A stretch of DNA of 64,000 nucleotides from an uncultured Pelagibacteraceae bacterium (GTDB lineage: Bacteria; Pseudomonadota; Alphaproteobacteria; Pelagibacterales; Pelagibacteraceae): NCBI GenBank assembly GCA_902544135.1, contig CACCBF010000001.1, forward strand, positions 1 to 64,000, in the 5' to 3' direction. The notes below the pieces were generated by a model that had not been told where the DNA came from, ran no database searches, and saw nothing but the letters and a program-made list of their open reading frames with translations. Made by a program: the position numbers and the translations under genes. Shown piece by piece: positions 47,076-54,074 of this stretch. Within the stretch, counting starts at the first letter, position 1, and every line of letters begins with the position of its first letter.

Positions 47076-47764
47076 TACCCTCTACCGTACTTAACTTCTA
47101 ATTTATTAATTAACTTCATGCTTATAAAAGTAAGCAATAAATATAAAACTGCAGCGAATGAATAAAAGAATAATGGATCTCTTGTAGAGCCAGCAGCAAT
47201 GTAAGACTGTCTCATTATTTCAACTAAACCTGTTACTGAGATTAAAGATGTATCTTTTAGAGTAATTTGCCAAACATTACTTAAATTTGGGATAGCTAGT
47301 CTTAACATTTGAGGAAAAACAATTTTATAAAACTGTTTAAATTTACTAAAACCCAAAACTTTTGCAGCCTCAAATTGACCTTTATCAATCGATTGAATTG
47401 CCCCTCTAAAAACTTCAGTCGAATAAGCACCAGATATAATACCAATAGCAAATGAACCTGTAACAAACGCATTAATTTCTATGTAGTCTTTGTATCCAAA
47501 CATTGAAGCAACAAACATAATCGCTCCACTCCCACCAAAAAAGAAAAGATAAATAACTAATAATTCAGGAACACCTCTGATGACTGTTGTGTAAATATTA
47601 GCAATTAAATTTAGAAATTTAAATTTAGATAGTTTTAAAGGAGTGAAAATTGCGGCGAAACTAAAACCGATTAACATTGCTGTTATCGAAACAGCTATGG
47701 TCATTAAGGTTGCACGAAATAACTCATCACCCCAACCAGTATCTCCAAAAGCTAGAAGTTCCAT
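47072..47764 (-). CDS. amino-acid ABC transporter permease
   Basis: 230-residue polar amino acid permease of the HisQ/ArtQ type, about 5 membrane segments. It shows VIRGVPELLVIYLFFFGG and the EAA loop GQFEAAKVLGFSKFKQFYKIVFPQMLRLAIPNLSN that docks on the ATPase. It should form a heterodimer with the second permease, which it overlaps by 4 bases. It starts just after the stem-loop that separates it from the binding-protein gene. Confidence 0.92.
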   Translation of the reverse strand: MELLAFGDTGWGDELFRATLMTIAVSITAMLIGFSFAAIFTPLKLSKFKFLNLIANIYTTVIRGVPELLVIYLFFFGGSGAIMFVASMFGYKDYIEINAFVTGSFAIGIISGAYSTEVFRGAIQSIDKGQFEAAKVLGFSKFKQFYKIVFPQMLRLAIPNLSNVWQITLKDTSLISVTGLVEIMRQSYIAAGSTRDPLFFYSFAAVLYLLLTFISMKLINKLEVKYGRGY

Positions 47765-47769
47765 ATAGA

Positions 47770-47796
47770 TTGGCGACTATACATGATAGTCGCCAA
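47770..47796 (-). promoter_or_regulatory. stem-loop between binding-protein and permease genes
   Basis: An 11-base-pair perfect stem (TTGGCGACTAT with ATAGTCGCCAA) encloses a 5-base loop and is placed 13 bases after the binding-protein stop. No T-run follows on the minus strand, so it looks like an mRNA-stabilising or processing hairpin more than a full terminator. It would keep binding-protein message above permease message. Confidence 0.65.
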
Positions 47797-47809
47797 ACCT
47801 AAAATTCAA

Positions 47810-48637
47810 TTACATAGAAGCGTCAAAACCGAACCATTTAGTAGCTATTCTACTAATATCTCCGTTCTTTCTTGCTTTATTAATTGCAGCATTAAACTTT
47901 TTTAAAAGTTCAGTATCATCTTTTCTAATACCTACCCCAACGCCATTTCCAAAAGCACCGCCTGAAAATGTTGGTCCAGTTAAAACAACTGGCTTACCAG
48001 ATTTTTCTGCATAATCACTAAATGCTACTGCTGCAGCTAATGCAGCATCACATCTTCCAGATGCTAAGTCTAAGTTAACTTCATCTTGTGTCTTATAAGT
48101 TCTGACATTTACTTTTCCTACATCACCAGAGTCTAAAAAGTTTTGATGAATTGTAGCAGTTTGTACACAAACAGTTTTACCTGCTAATGCAGCAGTAAGT
48201 GTTTTAAGATCTTTTTTAGCTGCAGCATTTGGTTTAGTAAGATTTATCCCAGCAGATGTATCTAGACCTTCTAGGCTAGATCCTTTCATGACTGCTAATG
48301 ATGCAACTTCATCTGCGTATCCTTGTGAAAAGCTGATTGCTTTTTGTCTTTCTGCAGTAATTGACATACCTGCCATTATTGCATCAAACTTTCTCATGAT
48401 TAAAGCTGGAATCATTCCGTCCCAATCTTGCTCAACTATTACACATTGCTGTCCAATGTATCTACAAAGTGTATAAGCTAATTCAACTTCGAATCCTATT
48501 AACTTACCTGCTTCATTTTTTGAGTTCCATGGAGGATAAGCACCCTCTGTTCCAATCCTTATTTTATCAGCATTAACATTTCCTATTACCAATAAAGAAA
48601 GTAAAACTGAAAAAATAGTTTTTTTAAATATATTCAT
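47810..48637 (-). CDS. periplasmic polar amino acid-binding protein
   Basis: 275-residue SBP family 3 protein with a signal peptide (MNIFKKTIFSVLLSLLVIGN, cut near VNA-DK). The mature protein has IRIGTEGAYPPWNSKNEAGKLIGFEVELAYTLC, typical of the HisJ/ArtJ/OccT group, and WDGMIPALIMRKFDAIMAGMSIT. Basic amino acids or opine-like compounds are the likely ligands, but the pocket is not decisive by eye. AGGAG lies before the ATG. The gene follows speDE after 59 bases. Confidence 0.92.
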   Translation of the reverse strand: MNIFKKTIFSVLLSLLVIGNVNADKIRIGTEGAYPPWNSKNEAGKLIGFEVELAYTLCRYIGQQCVIVEQDWDGMIPALIMRKFDAIMAGMSITAERQKAISFSQGYADEVASLAVMKGSSLEGLDTSAGINLTKPNAAAKKDLKTLTAALAGKTVCVQTATIHQNFLDSGDVGKVNVRTYKTQDEVNLDLASGRCDAALAAAVAFSDYAEKSGKPVVLTGPTFSGGAFGNGVGVGIRKDDTELLKKFNAAINKARKNGDISRIATKWFGFDASM

Positions 48638-48696
48638 TATTATCTCCTTTAGTAAAAAAATATTATTTCACAAATTGTGGATATTAAAAAGAAAAA

Positions 48697-49737
48697 TTAA
48701 TGATTTATTGAAGAAGAAAAATTCCAAGAACAATCAAAACTAGGTATATAAACTCTTGATAAATTAGTATTTCCAAAATGATGATTGAACACATTTAACC
48801 AATTTTCAACTTGCAGAGGTTTTTTATCCTGACTTCCAACTTGTGCGGTAATAACGCCTTTAGGCTTGAGAATTCTTACTAAAGAGTCCATATTTTTAGC
48901 AGCGAGATCTATGCAAAACTGATCATCATTTAAATCAACAAAAATATGATCATATGTATCTTCGTTCACTGTCTTTATACTTTCAAATGCATCTCCCCAA
49001 ACACATTTTACAGAATTTTTTTCTGTAGCTTTTTTTCCAATATCACCAAGATGTTTATTGCAAACTTCAACAACTTCAGGATCTAATTCATACCAATCTA
49101 TAAAGTTAAACTTTTTTGAAATACATTCTCTTGCAACACCCCCATCACCGCCACCAATAATTGCTGCTCTTTCATTTTTTTTATTTAACTTAAGACCAGC
49201 TCCAACAAAAGTTGAGCTATATAAATATTCATCCGATGCCGCCACTTGTATTTCACCATCAATAAATAAAGATTTTCCGAATTGCTCCAATTCTAAAATT
49301 TCTATATGTTGACCCACTTTTGATTTAAAATCCTCCAAGACTTCATTTACAACATATGATTTTTGTAAACCAGGTGAGCTATAAATATCATGATACAAAG
49401 ATCGGGTATCTCTATTAAATTCTTTTTTTACAATTCTTTTGTGTTCAAATTCTTTTTTAATAATATCAATTGCCACCGATGGACTTATTTTTCCACAGGT
49501 AAAAAAATCAAAACTAATTATTCCATTTTCTGGAAATGTATGAAAACTAATATGACTCTCAGCCAATAAAGCTAAAATAGTAAAACCCTGAGGTTCAAAT
49601 TTATATTTTGAAATATTCAAAATAGTTACGTTAGCTGCTTTAGCTATTTTATATATAACTTTCTCATAAACTGAAGGATCGTACTCTTTTGTAGTACCTA
49701 TAATATCTAAAGTAATATGCTCCCCAACTTTAATCAT
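48697..49737 (-). CDS. fused S-adenosylmethionine decarboxylase-spermidine synthase
   Basis: 346 residues with two enzymes in one chain. Residues 1-~120 are a bacterial SpeD: self-cleavage would occur between Glu60 and Ser61 in LLAESHISFHTFPE, with His66 and Cys81 at positions matching the known catalytic His and Cys of Thermotoga SpeD. Residues ~123-346 are a SpeE: SLFIDGEIQVAASDEYLY, the AdoMet-type loop IIGGGDGGVARE, and FVDLNDDQF. Decarboxylated AdoMet made by the first half is the aminopropyl donor for the second, giving spermidine and methylthioadenosine. It is last in the mtnP-mtnA-aldolase-speDE operon. Confidence 0.92.
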   Translation of the reverse strand: MIKVGEHITLDIIGTTKEYDPSVYEKVIYKIAKAANVTILNISKYKFEPQGFTILALLAESHISFHTFPENGIISFDFFTCGKISPSVAIDIIKKEFEHKRIVKKEFNRDTRSLYHDIYSSPGLQKSYVVNEVLEDFKSKVGQHIEILELEQFGKSLFIDGEIQVAASDEYLYSSTFVGAGLKLNKKNERAAIIGGGDGGVARECISKKFNFIDWYELDPEVVEVCNKHLGDIGKKATEKNSVKCVWGDAFESIKTVNEDTYDHIFVDLNDDQFCIDLAAKNMDSLVRILKPKGVITAQVGSQDKKPLQVENWLNVFNHHFGNTNLSRVYIPSFDCSWNFSSSINH

Positions 49738-49738
49738 C

Positions 49739-50395
49739 TTACCCTTTTTTATAGTTTTTAGCCTTATCTAAAACTTTTTTCATTTCTTCAAATGAAAGTA
49801 TCTTAGGTTGTCCTAGTTTTAAAGCAATAGTGTATTGATGACAAATATTTTCTATCTCTTGTGCAAGTTCAAATGCATCCTCTAAATTTTTTCCAAAAGC
49901 AACCTGGCCGTGATTAGACATTAAACAAGCATATCTATTTTCTAAAGCTTTGATAACATTTTTGGATAATTCCTCTGTTCCAAAAGTAGCGTATTCAGCA
50001 CATTTAATGTTATCTCCACCAGCTAGAGCGATCATATAATGAAAGGGTGGAATAGGTTTTCCATGTGAAGATACAGCTGTTGCGTGTGGAGAATGAGCAT
50101 GAACAATTGCCTGTGCCTCTTTTTTATTTTTATAAATATCTCTATGAAATCTCCATTCAGATGATGGTTTGTTGGTTGAATTGTTTTTTTCTTCTTCTTC
50201 ATTTAAACCCATAAAAACAATATCTTCAGGTTTTAATGTTTCATATTTTTTTCCTGATGGAGTAATTAAATATCCTTCTGTGTTATCCTCTATTCCTCTC
50301 AATGATATATTGCCTGATCTAAGAGGTGAAAGATTTGTAGAATTTAATTTTAACGAATATTCTATAATCTGATTTCTTTGCTCTAAATTCTTCAT
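49739..50395 (-). CDS. class II aldolase, probable 5-methylthioribulose-1-phosphate aldolase
   Basis: 218-residue class II (fuculose-phosphate type) aldolase. Seen are SPLRSGNISLRG, LITPSGKKYETLKPEDIVFM, the metal and catalytic region PSSEWRFHRDIY, IVHAHSPHATAVSS with two histidines, and SNHGQVAFG. Between mtnA and speDE, its likely substrate is 5-methylthioribulose-1-phosphate, split to dihydroxyacetone phosphate and methylthioacetaldehyde as in the DHAP shunt. The related dehydratase MtnB has the same fold, so that alternative stays open. It overlaps mtnA by 4 bases. Confidence 0.8.
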   Translation of the reverse strand: MKNLEQRNQIIEYSLKLNSTNLSPLRSGNISLRGIEDNTEGYLITPSGKKYETLKPEDIVFMGLNEEEEKNNSTNKPSSEWRFHRDIYKNKKEAQAIVHAHSPHATAVSSHGKPIPPFHYMIALAGGDNIKCAEYATFGTEELSKNVIKALENRYACLMSNHGQVAFGKNLEDAFELAQEIENICHQYTIALKLGQPKILSFEEMKKVLDKAKNYKKG

Positions 50396-51462
50396 TTAAA
50401 TAATTCTTTAAGTCCTTTTTCTGAAGCCTCGCATACACCTTTTTCGGTAATTAATCCTGTAACATATTTTGCTGGAGTTACATCAAAAGCTAAATTCATG
50501 GCTTTACTTTTTTTTGGATAAATTTGTATTTTTTTTATATCTCCTTTTTCATCTAAACCTTCAACATGAGATAATTCATCTGAATTTCTCTCTTCGATTG
50601 GGATATCTTTATGATCTTTTATGTTCCAGTCAATCGTTGAACTTGGTAGCGCAACATAAAAAGGAATATTATTATCACGAGCTGCTAATGCTTTAAGATA
50701 AGTTCCAACCTTATTACAAACATCTCCATTGGCTAGAGTTCTATCTGTTCCAACAATACACATGTCAACTTCACCTCTTTGCATTAATATGCCGCCTGTA
50801 TTATCTGCAATGATTGTGTTTTTAATTCCTTCTTCATTTAATTCATAAGATGTAAGATTTGCTCCTTGATTTCTTGGTCTAGTTTCGTCTGCCCAGACAT
50901 GAACGGGAATTCCTTTTTTGTGTGCATGATAAATTGGAGAGGTTGCAGTTCCCCAATTTATAGTTGCAAGCCAACCTGCATTACAATGAGTTAATATATT
51001 AACTGTATCTTTTTTTTTATTATAGATTTCCTCAATAATTTTTAGTCCATTTATTCCTATATTTTCACAAAATTTTACATCCTCTTCACATATATCTTTT
51101 GCTTCCTTCAAGGCTATTTCTAAAATTTTATCGCTATTAACACCTGATAATTTATTCATCATTCTATCAACAGCCCACTTTAAATTTATTGCTGTTGGTC
51201 TTGAACTAATTAAATCTTCTGCAGATTTTTTTAAAAATGATTGATCATTATTTTCAATTATAGCTAAAGCCATTCCATAAGCTGCTGTAGCTCCAATTAG
51301 AGGTGCGCCTCTAACTTCCATTACCTTAATCGCATTTATTGAGTCCTCTACAGTTTTGAGGTCTTTAATAATAAATTGATGTGGAAGTTTTGTTTGATTA
51401 ATAATTTTTACGACATTATTTTCAAACCAAATAGTACGATATTCTTTTCCTTCTATTCTCAT
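50392..51462 (-). CDS. mtnA: methylthioribose-1-phosphate isomerase
   Basis: Converts methylthioribose-1-phosphate to methylthioribulose-1-phosphate. 356 residues. Motifs are RGAPLIGATAAYGMAL near residue 54, LTHCNAGWLAT with the catalytic cysteine near 160, and CIVGTDRTLANGDVCNKVGTY with the catalytic aspartate near 240. The related eIF2B-like proteins lack this set. It sits between mtnP (4-base overlap) and the aldolase (4-base overlap), exactly the order of the pathway. Confidence 0.94.
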   Translation of the reverse strand: MRIEGKEYRTIWFENNVVKIINQTKLPHQFIIKDLKTVEDSINAIKVMEVRGAPLIGATAAYGMALAIIENNDQSFLKKSAEDLISSRPTAINLKWAVDRMMNKLSGVNSDKILEIALKEAKDICEEDVKFCENIGINGLKIIEEIYNKKKDTVNILTHCNAGWLATINWGTATSPIYHAHKKGIPVHVWADETRPRNQGANLTSYELNEEGIKNTIIADNTGGILMQRGEVDMCIVGTDRTLANGDVCNKVGTYLKALAARDNNIPFYVALPSSTIDWNIKDHKDIPIEERNSDELSHVEGLDEKGDIKKIQIYPKKSKAMNLAFDVTPAKYVTGLITEKGVCEASEKGLKELFK

Positions 51463-52331
51463 TGATTTAAAACTCTACCAGCAACAGTTTTAAGTTTTTC
51501 TATTGTTTTTTTTGTTCTTTTTTCAGGTGCTGTAATAATTGCAACATCTAAACAATTATTGGTTGGATCATTAGGATCAATGAAATCTTCAAAATTTTCT
51601 ATCAAGTTTTTAATCATGTTTTTTGCTTTTGCGGCATTACCTAACAAAACTTTTATTACTTGTTGAACATCAACATTTTCATGATCTGGATGCCAGCAGT
51701 CATAATCTGTAACCATAGAAACTGACGCATATCTTATCTCTGCCTCTCTTGCTAATTTTGCCTCTGGCATATTAGTCATTCCAATTACATCTGCTTTCCA
51801 AGATCTATATAAGTTTGATTCTGCTAAAGTTGAAAATTGCGGACCCTCCATAACCACATAAGTTCCACCTCTTTGATATTCTATTTTTTCTTTTTTAATT
51901 GCCTCTTCACATGCGTTCATCAAACCGTTAGATGTTGGATGAGCCATAGAAACATGTGCAACTATTTCATTGTCAAAAAATGTTTTTACCCTAGAGAAAG
52001 TTCTATCTATAAATTGATCTACTATTACAAACTTTCCAGGAGGTAAATCTTCTTTTAATGACCCGACAGCTGAAACAGATACGATGTCTGTAACCCCTAA
52101 TTGTTTCAATGCATCAATATTAGCTCTAAAGTTAATATTTGAGGGTGAAATGAAATGTCCTCTTCCATGTCTTGGTAAGAAATAAACTTCTTTATTTTTA
52201 TAAATTGTTTTTAAAATTTGATCAGATGGCTCACCCCAGGGAGTATTCAGATTTATTAATTCCCTGTCAGTAAATTCCTCTACATCATATAGACCACTTC
52301 CACCAATTATTGCCAATTTATTTCTTGTCAT
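51459..52331 (-). CDS. mtnP: S-methyl-5'-thioadenosine phosphorylase
   Basis: Phosphorolysis of methylthioadenosine to adenine and methylthioribose-1-phosphate. 290 residues. Phosphate and substrate motifs are LAIIGGSGLYD, FLPRHGRGH, YVVMEGPQFSTLAES, and IGMTNMPEAKLAREAE; the last one separates MTA phosphorylase from purine nucleoside phosphorylase. It is the first gene of the minus-strand operon with mtnA, the aldolase and speDE, and diverges from apt across 41 bases. Confidence 0.94.
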   Translation of the reverse strand: MTRNKLAIIGGSGLYDVEEFTDRELINLNTPWGEPSDQILKTIYKNKEVYFLPRHGRGHFISPSNINFRANIDALKQLGVTDIVSVSAVGSLKEDLPPGKFVIVDQFIDRTFSRVKTFFDNEIVAHVSMAHPTSNGLMNACEEAIKKEKIEYQRGGTYVVMEGPQFSTLAESNLYRSWKADVIGMTNMPEAKLAREAEIRYASVSMVTDYDCWHPDHENVDVQQVIKVLLGNAAKAKNMIKNLIENFEDFIDPNDPTNNCLDVAIITAPEKRTKKTIEKLKTVAGRVLNQ

Positions 52332-52372
52332 GTTTAAAATATAAATTATTTATACTTTAATAATTACTTATT

Positions 52373-52900
52373 ATGAATTTAAAAGATTTTATAAGATCTA
52401 TTCAAGACTATCCAAAAAAGGGGATTCTTTTTAGAGATATTACCACACTAATTAAAGACAAAGATGCATTCGCTGAAGCAATTAGTCAAATAGTTGAAAG
52501 ATCTAAAAAATATGATTTTGATAAGATCGCTGCAATTGAGTCTCGAGGATTTGTTTTTGCTTCAGCAGTCTCATTTATTTTGAAAAAACCTTTTATTATG
52601 CTTAGGAAAAAAAATAAACTTCCTGCAGAAGTTCACTCAGTTGATTTCGAGTTAGAATATGGAACAGCTACAATTGAAGTTCATAAGGACTCTTTTGAGA
52701 AAAATGATAATGTTTTAATCATTGATGATTTGATTGCTACTGGGGGAACAGCTGAAGCTGCTGCTAAGTTAATTAAAATGTCAGAAGCTAATGTTGCAGC
52801 ATTTATTTTTGTTATAAATTTATTTGATTTGGGTGGATGCAAAAAGCTTGAAGATAAAGGTTTTAAAGTAGAAAATTTAATAGAATTTCCTGGACATTAA
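52373..52900 (+). CDS. apt: adenine phosphoribosyltransferase
   Basis: Joins adenine to PRPP to give AMP. 175 residues, normal for Apt. The type I PRTase motif is VLIIDDLIATGGTAEAAAKL, with AIESRGFVFASAVSF and LRKKNKLPAEVHS forming the purine side. It diverges from mtnP by 41 bases, so the adenine that MtnP releases can be recaptured by its neighbour. Its TAA shares 52897-52900 with the stop of the convergent SGNH gene. Confidence 0.95.
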   Translation: MNLKDFIRSIQDYPKKGILFRDITTLIKDKDAFAEAISQIVERSKKYDFDKIAAIESRGFVFASAVSFILKKPFIMLRKKNKLPAEVHSVDFELEYGTATIEVHKDSFEKNDNVLIIDDLIATGGTAEAAAKLIKMSEANVAAFIFVINLFDLGGCKKLEDKGFKVENLIEFPGH

Positions 52901-53934
52901 TTTTTGAAGGTCTTTACAAAATTTTGAAATATTTTTTCATTACCTAAAGAATTAAAATGTACATCACCTTTAATATAATACTTAGAAATAATTTTTTCTT
53001 TTTCAGTAAAAGTAATTTCATTGAAGAAATCAGTAAAATTGTTAAAGAAAAACTCACATTTGTTTACACAAAAATTATTCATTAATTTAACAATCTTCGA
53101 TTGACTATTATCGTACAAAATTTGAGCTGGCCAAGGATAAATTCCAACTGACATTTTAATATCATTTTTCTGTAAAAGTTCATATGTCATTTCCATAAAT
53201 TCTAGTGATTTACTAATTTCTTTGTCTCCAAAAAACTTATTGTTAAAAGTCCACGAACTTTTTTCATGACAGAAATCTAGATAAGTACATTTATTTATTA
53301 CATCTGTTTTTTTAAATACATCATTCTTCAATACTTTTGACGAATATGCCAAAAATGGAAAAGTTGATTTCAGGGTTCTTTGGATATTAGATAAAATTAC
53401 TGATTTTTTTCTACTTATTTTGTTATCTATTAATCTGTATTTTCTATTATCGTCATGTATATCGCTAATATCAAAATAAATGATTACTCTTTTGAATTTG
53501 TAACCATTTTCTAATAAATATCTTAACTTAGTAAAATAAATTGATGGCGAATAAGATACAACACCTAAATTAGCAATCTTTAGCTTGTCAAATTTATTTT
53601 CAATTCTTCCAACAAAAGTATCTTCGTAATCAACCCCAACACCTTCTGTAAAACTATCTCCTATGAATGCTATATCAAATTCTTTTGACTCAAAATCCAT
53701 TTTATTACAAAAAGTTCTAAATGAATTTTTATTAGAACAAAAAAGATATGTTTCGCCGGGAGACCATTCTAAATTTCCTTTGAAACTTTTTTTTAGATCA
53801 TGATCGTAGACATTGTGAATTGTTGTATGATCAATCTTTTTGGGGGTAAATTTTAATAAATAAGCCCCAAATAAAAAGTCAATCAACAAAACAAATATTA
53901 AACATATACCAATTACAGAAAGAATTTTTTTCAT
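52897..53934 (-). CDS. membrane-anchored SGNH/GDSL-like hydrolase
   Basis: 345 residues with one N-terminal hydrophobic segment (residues 4-28). Block I is IAFIGDSFTEGVGV near residue 90, with the presumed catalytic serine, and block V is KGDVHFNSLGNEKIF near 327, with the Asp and His. Similar proteins act as O-acyl transferases or esterases on surface polysaccharides (DltD- or AlgX-like). The substrate is unknown. It is a lone gene, 5 bases before the tRNA 3' end. Confidence 0.72.
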   Translation of the reverse strand: MKKILSVIGICLIFVLLIDFLFGAYLLKFTPKKIDHTTIHNVYDHDLKKSFKGNLEWSPGETYLFCSNKNSFRTFCNKMDFESKEFDIAFIGDSFTEGVGVDYEDTFVGRIENKFDKLKIANLGVVSYSPSIYFTKLRYLLENGYKFKRVIIYFDISDIHDDNRKYRLIDNKISRKKSVILSNIQRTLKSTFPFLAYSSKVLKNDVFKKTDVINKCTYLDFCHEKSSWTFNNKFFGDKEISKSLEFMEMTYELLQKNDIKMSVGIYPWPAQILYDNSQSKIVKLMNNFCVNKCEFFFNNFTDFFNEITFTEKEKIISKYYIKGDVHFNSLGNEKIFQNFVKTFKN

Positions 53935-53939
53935 TTAAA

Positions 53940-54016
53940 TGGTAGCGGGAAGTGGGATCGAACCACTGACCTCAGGCTTATGAGTCCTGCGCTCTAACCA
54001 ACTGAGCTACCCCGCC
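53940..54016 (-). tRNA. tRNA-Met (anticodon CAT), elongator type
   Basis: The 77-base cloverleaf on the minus strand starts GGCGGGGTAGCTCAG and ends with an encoded CCA (53940-53942). The anticodon loop is CTCATAA, and the T arm is AGTGG-TTCGATC-CCACT. The acceptor stem has G-U pairs at 1-72 and 7-66. The anticodon stem's lowest pair is A31 opposite G39, a mismatch. A tRNA-Ile2 with a modified C34 is possible, but the acceptor stem resembles alphaproteobacterial elongator tRNA-Met. Confidence 0.93.
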
Positions 54017-54074
54017 GTTAAATTATTTTTGATATATACTACTTTTATTTTTTCTTTCAAACACTAAAGAAATA

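Noticed and set aside
48669-48679. Short palindrome CACAA-A-TTGTG between speDE and the binding-protein gene
   Set aside because: Five-base arms only, and no T-run; too weak to call an operator or terminator.
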